From: Mucilaginibacter sp. PAMC 26640
GTDB lineage: Bacteria > Bacteroidota > Bacteroidia > Sphingobacteriales > Sphingobacteriaceae
Assembly: GCA_001596135.1 (NCBI GenBank)
Contig: CP014773.1
Coordinates: forward strand, 4,030,001 to 4,094,000
Length of the DNA stretch: 64,000 nt
Reading direction: 5' to 3'
The translations under genes and the position numbers were made by a program. This document shows, piece by piece, positions 9,383 through 17,656 of the stretch; position 1 is the stretch's first letter; every line of letters begins with the position of its first letter. The notes beneath the pieces were generated by a model, which worked only from the letters and a program-made list of their open reading frames with translations, was not told where the DNA came from and ran no database searches.

Positions 9383-9568
9383 ATGCTGGCAAATTAACGA
9401 AATTTAACGAGTTAAGGGGGATTGGATAGTCATTCACTAAAGAATTATCAGCTAGAATTCTGCGTAGCTGTGTCACGAATCGGTAACTTGTTGACTGTGA
9501 AGCAAACTTTTTTAATTTTTCCAAGTTGTTTTCGAAAGTAATTTACGCCAACGTCGTATTTTATTTAA

Positions 9569-10915
9569 ATGATCTATTCGATGCATCAAAAAAAAATATC
9601 TACCATTTTATTTGTTAACTTTTTAATTGTGGCGTTACTTGCTTCTTTACCAGGTAGTAGTTACGGACAAGTACAGGTACCAACCGATACTTTAAAAGTT
9701 GATTCTGCCCGGGCAAACGCACTACGCTATCAAAAGCAGCAGGCAGCCATGCTGGCTAAACAATATGATATCGGTGATTTGATTAAAGATATTTTTAATC
9801 CACACAAAAAACCTGATACAGTTTTTAAAAAGCCTTCGGGTATAACCATTATACCAAATATAGCATCCAATCCAACCATAGGTTCGCAAATAGGTATCAA
9901 AGCGGTAGCTGGTAGAAAATTGGGAACCGATCCTAATACATTATTGTCGGTGGCTGCTACATCAGCGTCGATTACTACGAAGGGCATTATTTATTTTTAC
10001 GTCAATCATAACATATATACGCCGGGTAACGCCTATAATTTCCAGGGAAATATTGTTGCAGCCAAAACGGTGTCGCCTGATTACGGCCTTGGCATTGGGG
10101 AACGAAATAACGGCACCGAAGCCGACCAGGTGCTGGCTAATGCGGATCGGAAAGGCAGGGCATTGAACTCCCTGTATTTCAATGTCAGAGAGAAAGTTTA
10201 CAAGGAGATTCAGAAAAATCTTTTTGTTGGGGCGGGCGCTTCGTTTGACATAAGGCGGAATATTGAAGATAAAAAGTCAACCGGACTAACTCCTTATAGC
10301 ATCTACAATGATCGGCACGGATTTGATAATAATGGTTATAGCGCAAATGGCTTGTTATTTAACGTACAATATACAACGCGGGATAACCAGAACAGAGCTT
10401 ACAAAGGCCTGTATCTAGATGCAGGATTCAGAGTAAATCAAACCTGGTTGGGTAGTTCGAAAAGTGCAGTGCAGTTTACAACCGACTTTAGGAAATATTT
10501 CAGCCTTTCTACAAGTGAACCGGAGCATGTCATTGCTTTCTGGAATTGGGGATCGTATCTTATTTCGGGTAATATCCCCTACCTCGAGTTGGCTGGAACC
10601 GGTAAAGACGGATCGTTTCGCAGCGGGCGTGGCTATGTGAGTCAATACTTTAAGGGCACTCAATATAATTATTCGGAGGCTGAGTACCGCTTTCCGATCA
10701 CCCGTAACAAATTTTTAAGTGGTGTAGCATTTTTAAACGTGCAGACCACCAATGATGAGGCCGGCACCAAAATTTTTGAAGTTTGGCAACCCGGTGGTGG
10801 AGCTGGTTTAAGAGTATTGTTCAACAAAGCAACGCGCACCAATCTTTGTCTTGATTATGCATGGGGCAAAAACGGCCAGCGTGGATTCTTTTTGGGTTTG
10901 AATGAGGCATTTTAA
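9569..10915 (+). CDS. Omp85/BamA-type outer-membrane barrel protein
   Basis: A 448-aa exported protein. The signal peptide ends near SSYGQ; an alternative start at 9581 (MHQKKIS...) gives a tidier signal peptide. The C-terminal half has alternating strands and aromatic residues of a bacterial surface antigen barrel, with YRFPITRNKF near residue 375 and an ending in FFLGLNEAF, a plausible barrel C-terminal signal with terminal Phe. There is no room for a POTRA array, so this is a barrel-only member, common in Bacteroidota and of unknown substrate. Confidence 0.8.
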   Translation: MIYSMHQKKISTILFVNFLIVALLASLPGSSYGQVQVPTDTLKVDSARANALRYQKQQAAMLAKQYDIGDLIKDIFNPHKKPDTVFKKPSGITIIPNIASNPTIGSQIGIKAVAGRKLGTDPNTLLSVAATSASITTKGIIYFYVNHNIYTPGNAYNFQGNIVAAKTVSPDYGLGIGERNNGTEADQVLANADRKGRALNSLYFNVREKVYKEIQKNLFVGAGASFDIRRNIEDKKSTGLTPYSIYNDRHGFDNNGYSANGLLFNVQYTTRDNQNRAYKGLYLDAGFRVNQTWLGSSKSAVQFTTDFRKYFSLSTSEPEHVIAFWNWGSYLISGNIPYLELAGTGKDGSFRSGRGYVSQYFKGTQYNYSEAEYRFPITRNKFLSGVAFLNVQTTNDEAGTKIFEVWQPGGGAGLRVLFNKATRTNLCLDYAWGKNGQRGFFLGLNEAF

Positions 10916-11029
10916 CAAGCTCGATATTTTATTTCAATCTCTATTTTTTTGTTGTAGCTGGAGAATCTGGCATGCGAGCCATGGCCCAAACTTTTAACTT
11001 ATCTTCGCAGGATCGTAATCCGACAGCAA

Positions 11030-12331
11030 ATGATACAGCAAGCGCTCAAAAACCTCAAGATAAATGCCCTTAACCCAATGCAGGAAGCTGCCATTAGCGC
11101 TGCAAAAAAAGGCGATGTGATTTTACTTTCGCCAACAGGATCCGGCAAAACACTTGGGTTTTTACTGCCTATACTTGCCTTGCTGCAAAAAGACGTCAAC
11201 ACGGTGCAAGCACTTATTTTAGTTCCCTCGCGCGAGTTGGCTTTACAAATAGAACAGGTATTTCGAACTATTGGCAGTGGCTTTAAAGTAAACTGCTGTT
11301 ACGGTGGGCACCCTGTTAAAACGGAAATGAAAAATTTATCGCAGCCACCTGCCCTACTGGTTGGTACACCTGGCCGGATAGCGCACCACCTCCGTCGCAA
11401 AAGTTTCAGCACTGATACAATTAACACCCTGATCCTTGACGAATTTGATAAAGCCCTGGAGTTTGGTTTTCAGGAGGATATGAGTTTCATCATCAGCGAG
11501 CTGCCCAATGTGAAGAAACGCATGCTTACCTCCGCAACAAGAATGGATGAAATTCCACGCTTTACCGGGATACAGAAGCCAATCGTGTTGGATTTTCTGG
11601 GTCAAACAGAAACGGTTGCCAACTTGAAACAGAAAGTAGTTATAGCGGAACCAGCAGACCGGCTGGAGGCACTTTTTGCATTGATCTGCAAGATAGGTGA
11701 TAAGGCCACCCTTGTTTTTTGCAATCACCGTGAAGCGGTAGAACGCATCAGCGATGTGCTTTGGGATAACGGGCTGCCTAACGACATCTTTCACGGTGGC
11801 ATGGAACAGGAAGACCGCGAACGCGCGCTCATCAAATTCCGTAATGGCAGCCATCGCATCCTCATCACCACCGATCTTGCATCGCGGGGTTTGGATATCC
11901 CGGAAATAGAACACGTGATCCACTACCAACTACCGCACACTGAAGAGGCTTTTGTTCACCGTAACGGACGCACAGCCAGAATGCATGCTACCGGTACCTC
12001 CTACCTTCTTCTTTCCCCAGGTGATAAACCAGCTTATTTAAAAGAATTACCGGAAACGGAAGACCTGACCGGTGACATTGTTATCCCTCCCCCGTCGGAG
12101 TGGACGACGCTGTACCTTGCCGCCGGTAAAAAAGACAAAGTAAACAAAGTGGATATTGTTGGCCTACTTTTAAAGAAAGGCAACCTTAATAAGGATGATC
12201 TGGGTTTAATAGAGGTTCTTGATTTTTCATCTTATGCCGCAGTAAAACGCTCACAAGCCGAGCGGGTGGCTGCGCTTGTAAAAACGGAGAAGATCAAAGG
12301 CAAAAAAGTAAAAATAGAGATCTCGAAATAA
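11030..12331 (+). CDS. DEAD-box ATP-dependent RNA helicase
   Basis: A 433-aa helicase core. Visible motifs: Q-motif region NPMQEAA, motif I SPTGSGKT, Ia PSRELAL, Ib GTPGR, motif II written DEFD (137-140) instead of DEAD, III SAT, and VI HRNGRTAR. The last ~75 residues form a small extra domain similar to the RNA-binding tail of DbpA-like helicases, which bind 23S rRNA. Likely role in ribosome assembly or RNA turnover. The third residue of motif II (Ala to Phe) is unusual but does not touch the catalytic Asp-Glu. Confidence 0.92.
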   Translation: MIQQALKNLKINALNPMQEAAISAAKKGDVILLSPTGSGKTLGFLLPILALLQKDVNTVQALILVPSRELALQIEQVFRTIGSGFKVNCCYGGHPVKTEMKNLSQPPALLVGTPGRIAHHLRRKSFSTDTINTLILDEFDKALEFGFQEDMSFIISELPNVKKRMLTSATRMDEIPRFTGIQKPIVLDFLGQTETVANLKQKVVIAEPADRLEALFALICKIGDKATLVFCNHREAVERISDVLWDNGLPNDIFHGGMEQEDRERALIKFRNGSHRILITTDLASRGLDIPEIEHVIHYQLPHTEEAFVHRNGRTARMHATGTSYLLLSPGDKPAYLKELPETEDLTGDIVIPPPSEWTTLYLAAGKKDKVNKVDIVGLLLKKGNLNKDDLGLIEVLDFSSYAAVKRSQAERVAALVKTEKIKGKKVKIEISK

Positions 12332-12334
12332 AAT

Positions 12335-13000
12335 TTAAACAACTGTGCTCAAAGATTTCAGCATAGCGATCAATTCCGGCTGTGGGTGGCAATCCTGTTT
12401 GTCACTGGCGATCCGATAAGAAGTGTGGGTCCATATGCCCGGTTCGCTGCCTATTGCTTTTTTGCTTACATCCCACATCTCCGGATGGTATGTTTTGGGT
12501 AAATGGTAGGTATCGCACAGGAAGTTCAATAGTTCCTTTAACGACTTGATCTGTAACGCCGAATATTTTTCGAATCCGGCGTAACCACGGAATTTTGGAC
12601 TGTAAACCTGCACATCACTTTCCGGCACAATGCCGCCTGCGTAATTAAGCCATTTGTTATTCTTTTTCGTTAAACCACCCCAACAGGTTAGTTCAATTCC
12701 CACACTTTCTTTATGCAGTTTATCACAACGGGTGCCGTAATCAGCAAAGCCCAGGGCATGCAAAAGAGCAGCCGGTACACCTAAGTGAGCTGCATAATAC
12801 TTCGAAGAAAATGCTTGTACAATAATGCCATCCTTACCAATTACAAAGGCCGTGGCAACGGCAACCGGATCGCTTTTCCAATAATCAATATTTGCCCTGG
12901 CTGACGGGCCACTGGCAGTGTGGTGAATTACAATTTGTTTTTTAGCGAATTCCTGTTTGTGAAACTGGTTATCCGGTAATGGATATTGATCGATATTCAT
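12335..13000 (-). CDS. N-acetylmuramoyl-L-alanine amidase
   Basis: A 221-aa Amidase_2 family zinc enzyme that cuts the lactyl-amide bond between MurNAc and the stem peptide. The motifs HHTASG (residues ~26-31), HLGVP and SVGIEL are family hallmarks; TYHPEMW near the C-terminus supplies a further zinc-ligand position. No signal peptide is evident, so it may act in muropeptide recycling or be released by lysis. Convergent with the helicase gene, only 3 bp apart. Confidence 0.9.
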   Translation of the reverse strand: MNIDQYPLPDNQFHKQEFAKKQIVIHHTASGPSARANIDYWKSDPVAVATAFVIGKDGIIVQAFSSKYYAAHLGVPAALLHALGFADYGTRCDKLHKESVGIELTCWGGLTKKNNKWLNYAGGIVPESDVQVYSPKFRGYAGFEKYSALQIKSLKELLNFLCDTYHLPKTYHPEMWDVSKKAIGSEPGIWTHTSYRIASDKQDCHPQPELIAMLKSLSTVV

Positions 13001-13110
13001 AAGGGTAGGTTTTTTGTATAAACCTACGGAATGCTAATTTAAATAGCAAATTTAATGCAATTATAATATCACAAATTAATTGATGTTGGTGAACAATCTC
13101 AACAATGGCT

Positions 13111-13677
13111 TTACCTGATTCCTTTGCGGATGCGGCTAAGAGATGTTGGTGTAACCCCTATAAAAGAAGCCAGATATTTCTGCGGAATTTTTTGAAGATA
13201 TGGCGGCTTAGCCATCAGGTCGAGATACCTTTTCTCTGCGGAATCACGCTGCAGTGCGGTGAAACGGTCAATCAAATTTAGCACTGCATCTTCCCAGAAA
13301 TTCCGCATCATTTCCTGCATAGTTGGGAATAGCCGGTACAGTTCGGTCAATTCAGTTTTCGGCAGATAGAAGATCTTACTGTCCTCAATAGCCTGCAGGT
13401 AATAGTTTGAAGGCTTATCGCTAATAAAACTATAAATATCTATGGCTGAGGAGTTTGGAAATGCAAACCAAACGGAAATTTCTACGTCCTCGTTAAGGTA
13501 ATACAGGCGCAAACATCCCTCCTGCACAAACACAAGATCCTGGCAAACGGTACCTTCCCTCAACAAGAAATCATTCTTAGCTATTGTTTTTTCTTTAAAC
13601 CGCCCAACAATATCTTCAAGGTCGGCATCGCTAAAAGTTGCATAGCTGCTGATGTAGTTCTTTAGTTCGGCGGTCAT
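13111..13677 (-). CDS. Crp/Fnr-family transcriptional regulator
   Basis: A 188-aa protein with an N-terminal cyclic-nucleotide-binding-like beta-roll (residues ~20-110, including NDFLLREGTVCQDLVFVQEG) and a C-terminal helix-turn-helix (KYLASFIGVTPTSLSRIRKG, 166-185). The usual phosphate-binding cassette of true cAMP receptors is not preserved, so the ligand may differ or be absent. Homologues of this size are very common in Sphingobacteriaceae. Single gene. Confidence 0.9.
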   Translation of the reverse strand: MTAELKNYISSYATFSDADLEDIVGRFKEKTIAKNDFLLREGTVCQDLVFVQEGCLRLYYLNEDVEISVWFAFPNSSAIDIYSFISDKPSNYYLQAIEDSKIFYLPKTELTELYRLFPTMQEMMRNFWEDAVLNLIDRFTALQRDSAEKRYLDLMAKPPYLQKIPQKYLASFIGVTPTSLSRIRKGIR

Positions 13678-14005
13678 TTATTGGATGGAAGTTTCCGCTA
13701 ATTTCAGCAAAAAAACCTATCTACAATAATTTCAGCTCTTAATAAATGCAATTATTATCTTGCGTTGCTATAAATAATCACATGTAATTGGACCGATGCA
13801 ATGCAAAACGTTAGCCCGTAAGTTGAACGGATAATGATCTTACTTGGTAGTGGTCACATTAGTTAGATAAAAAAGTTTATAGATGACGAAGGCGCATATA
13901 AGGTTGTGGAATTAGTTGATATAATGAAGAAGTGACGATCATTATTCAAGCGCCTGTTAAGTATTAAATTAAGTCGTCGGTTCAGCAAAAACTATAATTA
14001 CTATT
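13678..14005. other. Intergenic stretch, no gene seen
   Basis: A/T-rich spacer of 328 bp. A short open stretch on the plus strand near 13870-13937 translates to protein-like sequence (KKFIDDEGAYKVVELVDIMK) but has a stop just upstream and no start codon, so it may be the tail of a lost gene. Nothing else is recognisable. Confidence 0.4.
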
Positions 14006-14242
14006 TCAATTTGCTTTGCTAAACTTAGTTTCTACACGTTCTGCCTGAAATAAATAGTTTTGAGTGAGCTTTGTGTAGGCGGCAATAACTTGATCATCAT
14101 CAAAAAATTGTTCTATAACAAAAGAGATCGGATCACCAGTCTGTGGAACGTGCGGCGGATTTTCTATAATAATATTTCTTGGGCCGCTATAATCGGTGTA
14201 AAAGAACTTGGTATCAAACTCAAATCTAAGTAAAGTTGTCAT
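14006..14242 (-). CDS. Hypothetical protein (78 aa)
   Basis: A 78-aa soluble protein starting MTTLLRFEFDTKFFYTDYSG. It contains an alternating beta-like first half and NPPHVPQTGDPI in the middle. No signal peptide. Flanked on both sides by gene-free A/T-rich DNA. Function unknown. Confidence 0.5.
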   Translation of the reverse strand: MTTLLRFEFDTKFFYTDYSGPRNIIIENPPHVPQTGDPISFVIEQFFDDDQVIAAYTKLTQNYLFQAERVETKFSKAN

Positions 14243-14715
14243 TTGGGGGGATTGTTAAGTTTAAGTCGGTATTACAAATACTGATATAATTAGAATGCTA
14301 GTCGTCAACTGAGGTACATATATTATGCATAAACAACATCAAACACTAAAATTTAAAAGAAAGCGCGAGCAAAGCAATTCTCTTATCACTTAGTCCGGAC
14401 AACTATTGAACTCAAAATTATAATCAGCGTATTAGAACCCCATTAGAATAACATTAAATTTGGATTAGAATTCATATGGTACTAAATATCAACTATATAC
14501 AGCAAATTCACAAGAATTTTTACTGGCCTTATAACAAAAGGTCTGTCGTTAAATAATTTCGTATTTCTAACAAATTTATTGTGAGACTATAATTTATATA
14601 GCTGTAGCATCCTCTGTTGCGTTTTTCAAGAAAATGCAGATTTATATATTAATTGTCAGTCAATATTTAGAATAGTCCTTTGTCGTATTTTCAATTTCAC
14701 AACCGGGCAATATTT
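14243..14715. other. Intergenic A/T-rich stretch, no gene seen
   Basis: About 470 bp of A/T-rich DNA with stops in all frames. I see no RNA gene, no strong hairpin and no repeat. It separates the end of the efflux/two-component operon from the small hypothetical gene. Confidence 0.4.
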
Positions 14716-15483
14716 TTAAAGACCAGATTGGTTGAGCCAGTTTTTTAACTGGTTAGATTTTTCTCTGCTGATTAATACACCTTCATTTAACGATGGTGCG
14801 AGATCAATTTTTAATTGCCCGTTGAAGGATTGGTGAATATTGAGAATTGCCTTTATAGAGACGATGTATTGCCGGCTGATTCGAAAAAAACCATCCGGAT
14901 TCATCTCCTTCTCCAATATCTCCAACGTCTGATCGATCATAAACCGCTGGGCATTGTGCCTAACCAAAAAGGTGGTTTTATTTTCAGAAGTAAAATAGGC
15001 TATCTCATCGGCCATCACCAATATAAATTTATCACGGTAGGCAATCAAGAAGCGCGTACGGTAGATAGGCTGCCTGGCATGCATGTTTTTAACCATTTTT
15101 AAGATAGTCTCATCATGGCCTAAGCCGGCAAGAGATTTGGTCTTCGTCAAACAAGCTTGGAGTTTTTCAGCTTCTAATGGTTTGAGCAGGTAAGCAATTC
15201 CATTAACCTCGAATGCTTTTAAGGCGTATTCATCATAAGCCGTAATAAAAATGACCGGAGCAGTTACATCAACATGGGTAAAGATCTCAAAACTCAGGCC
15301 ATCGGTTAGTCTTATATCCATAAATATAATATCTGGCTGTTGGTTACTTCTCAACCATTCCACACTGGCAGCAACCGTTTGCAACTTCGCGGCTATGCTA
15401 ATATTTCTATCAAGGGCGTGAAGCATTTTTTCTAGCCTTTGGATATTTGGAAGCTCATCTTCAATAATTAAAACCGTTAACAT
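14716..15483 (-). CDS. LytTR-family response regulator
   Basis: A 255-aa regulator with an intact receiver domain (acidic pair E8/D9, phospho-acceptor Asp in FMDIRL, conserved Lys in YLLKPL) and a C-terminal LytTR DNA-binding domain (about 150-255, with FFRISRQYIVSIKAI). Its first 23 bp overlap the end of the histidine kinase gene, so the two are translationally coupled partners. It probably controls the upstream pump operon of which it is the last gene. Confidence 0.93.
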   Translation of the reverse strand: MLTVLIIEDELPNIQRLEKMLHALDRNISIAAKLQTVAASVEWLRSNQQPDIIFMDIRLTDGLSFEIFTHVDVTAPVIFITAYDEYALKAFEVNGIAYLLKPLEAEKLQACLTKTKSLAGLGHDETILKMVKNMHARQPIYRTRFLIAYRDKFILVMADEIAYFTSENKTTFLVRHNAQRFMIDQTLEILEKEMNPDGFFRISRQYIVSIKAILNIHQSFNGQLKIDLAPSLNEGVLISREKSNQLKNWLNQSGL

Positions 15484-16537
15484 CGTATTTTTTTTTAGTC
15501 AATTCGATCAAAGGTATCGTCACCCGAAAAAAGAAATCATCATTATTCACTATTGGTAATTGCTTGTTTAAAAGACGGTATCGTTCACTAATATTTTTCA
15601 GGCCGATTTGAGTACCTTGTTCCGGTGATTTTTTAGGAGTCTTATTATTTTCCACTATTAAAATGTTGCTGTCATCAGCACGGATATGAATGCGAAGGGG
15701 CGCATCGGTGCTAAAAACATTATGCTTAATTGCGTTCTCGATCAGCAATTGCAAGGTCAGTGGCGGTAGGCCAAACCGTTTAGCATTTTCTATAGGATCA
15801 ATACGGACGCTGATACCGCTGCCGTACCGTATCTCGTACAAGAACAAATAGGCTTTGATAAACTCCAATTCTTCAGTCACGGGGATCACATCTTGTATCC
15901 TGTTCATGAGCATGTACCTATAAATTGAGGATAACTTAGCGATATACGATACGGCAACAGCCGGCTGATCTTCGATCAGTGCGGTTACAATACTGAGGTT
16001 GTTGAACAAAAAATGTGGATCAAGCTGCAATTTTAAAGCCTCCAGTTGTGCTTGGGTGCTCAAGTTTTCCATTTCCATCGATCTCAGCCTGGAATCATTC
16101 CAACGGTAGAAGAAATATTCTGCAGCGAAAACCGCGGTAATTAACAGGGAGAAGATGATGCCGATGATAGTGGTCTGTCTCTGCATCAAGGCATCATAAT
16201 CAAAATGAGCGGGGAATCTAATGCTGAAGAACAAATTAAGAATGATGTAGATAATCAAGATATGTACCGAAAGCTGTGTAGCGAACCTGATTTTCGGCCG
16301 GCTTTCCCAAGGAATGTATCTGTTTAATAATGTAGTAAGCTGTATGCCTGTCTCAAATAAAACGGCAGCATATGCCGCGCTGAATGAGAATTCGAGTAGA
16401 AAGTCACCAAATGCATAATAATGCCAGCTGTTAAAGGTCCGCTCAAAAGGATTGATCATTACGAGGATCAGGTACAGTATCAATCCGAAGCCAGGATAAC
16501 CGTAGATGCGGAATAATCGATAGCTGTGTTTATGCAT
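15461..16537 (-). CDS. LytS-type sensor histidine kinase
   Basis: A 358-aa kinase with four hydrophobic segments in the first 150 residues and no large external domain. The His_kinase signature LDPHFLFNNL (around residue 173) holds the phospho-acceptor His; the HATPase part follows with LLIENAIKHN and a short IGLKNISERY. Such kinases sense the membrane or envelope state and phosphorylate LytTR regulators. Overlaps its regulator gene by 23 bp. Confidence 0.93.
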   Translation of the reverse strand: MHKHSYRLFRIYGYPGFGLILYLILVMINPFERTFNSWHYYAFGDFLLEFSFSAAYAAVLFETGIQLTTLLNRYIPWESRPKIRFATQLSVHILIIYIILNLFFSIRFPAHFDYDALMQRQTTIIGIIFSLLITAVFAAEYFFYRWNDSRLRSMEMENLSTQAQLEALKLQLDPHFLFNNLSIVTALIEDQPAVAVSYIAKLSSIYRYMLMNRIQDVIPVTEELEFIKAYLFLYEIRYGSGISVRIDPIENAKRFGLPPLTLQLLIENAIKHNVFSTDAPLRIHIRADDSNILIVENNKTPKKSPEQGTQIGLKNISERYRLLNKQLPIVNNDDFFFRVTIPLIELTKKKYDVNGFNY

Positions 16538-16572
16538 GTGCTAAAATAGGGATAAAGTACAATGATACGTAC

Positions 16573-16944
16573 TCAATTTATCCGTTTCCATGTCTCTTTA
16601 AAGCTTAAAAAGCCCCATTTGACTTTAAGATTCAGCTCTGTTCCATTCTCATTAACCGTGAACTGCCCGTGATAGGTCTTGTTATCTTTCGGATCGATCA
16701 CAATCCCATCAAAAACCTTATTAATTGTCAGTCTAAGTTCTCTGGCGATTATCTTATTGTTGTTGATCTTGTCTTTTTCGCTTGATGTACTGATTTGTTT
16801 GGCGCTGAAAAAAGCTCCGTCAGGATAGAATTCAATAATATCTTTATCGGGGGTTTCCCATCTCCCTGTTATTGCTGCCTGTTGAGCTGAGCAAATGCAA
16901 CTTAAAAAAACAACGAATAACGTCAAAACAACTTGTTTACACAT
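16573..16944 (-). CDS. Secreted DUF2147-like protein
   Basis: A 123-aa exported protein; signal peptide cleaved after about residue 20 (CSAQQ). The mature part follows the DUF2147 pattern: a GRWETPDKDIIEFYPDG opening, the DPKDNKTYHG block in the middle and a tryptophan-arginine ending (KETWKRIN). The family is of unknown function and forms a small beta-barrel. It is the fourth gene of the pump operon. Confidence 0.78.
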   Translation of the reverse strand: MCKQVVLTLFVVFLSCICSAQQAAITGRWETPDKDIIEFYPDGAFFSAKQISTSSEKDKINNNKIIARELRLTINKVFDGIVIDPKDNKTYHGQFTVNENGTELNLKVKWGFLSFKETWKRIN

Positions 16945-16964
16945 GGTTATAAAATTAATACTTA

Positions 16965-17591
16965 TTATAGAGGAGCTTTAATGCCCACCATCGCACTAAT
17001 ACCGCTCAGATGGGTATTTGATTTATTGGGCAGATTGGGTATTGTGGATGCCTGGCTTTCGAAATAAAAAATAAATGCATTGGATACTTTGAAATTGACA
17101 CCACCGCCTGCATTTACATAGAGATAAGTCCCCGAAGACGTGGTATAACTGACCGTTTTGGATACTTTGACGAATGATGTAGTGGGGACATCTATAAAAG
17201 ATGTACCGGCTCCACCCAAAATATAGGGCTGCCATCTTCCAAAACTATGCTGGTAACCTAAGCCTAAACCGAGGTTGGTACTGTTGGCCTTGGCATCGAT
17301 TGAAGAATAAACGTTTTCGAAATTGCTTTGTGACTTGAAATCTACAGTAGACTGGCCGAATTGTAATTTCGCAAAATAATCCTGCTGATAATTGAGTTGC
17401 AACGATGTCATCGCATTAGACCCTACAAGGGTCTTTGTACCTTTAGCCTGATCATATGGAATGAACAAACCTACGGAGCCGCCAAAATCCAGGTATAATT
17501 TCCGGGCTGTTGTTTCAGCCTTGTTTTGTGCACGGGCGATAGAAAAGAATGCGACAAAACAAATCAGTAAAATAAAAAATTTAGTTTTCAT
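16965..17591 (-). CDS. Outer-membrane beta-barrel protein
   Basis: A 208-aa exported barrel. ATG at 17591 gives a clean signal peptide (MKTKFFILLICFVAFFSIARA). The rest is made of alternating strands typical of 8-stranded porin-like OmpX/OmpW-type proteins of Bacteroidota, with GLGLGYQHSFGRWQPYILGG in the centre. Located directly after the RND-TolC fusion in the same operon. Confidence 0.8.
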   Translation of the reverse strand: MKTKFFILLICFVAFFSIARAQNKAETTARKLYLDFGGSVGLFIPYDQAKGTKTLVGSNAMTSLQLNYQQDYFAKLQFGQSTVDFKSQSNFENVYSSIDAKANSTNLGLGLGYQHSFGRWQPYILGGAGTSFIDVPTTSFVKVSKTVSYTTSSGTYLYVNAGGGVNFKVSNAFIFYFESQASTIPNLPNKSNTHLSGISAMVGIKAPL

Positions 17592-17656
17592 GAAGCGTTT
17601 ATGGTTAAACCTAGCCGACTCAATTATCATCGGTGCGACAGTAAAGGATGCTTTAA

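Noticed and set aside
11354-11929. 191-codon minus-strand frame inside the helicase gene
   Set aside because: Antisense shadow; no domain, and the plus strand shows all helicase motifs.
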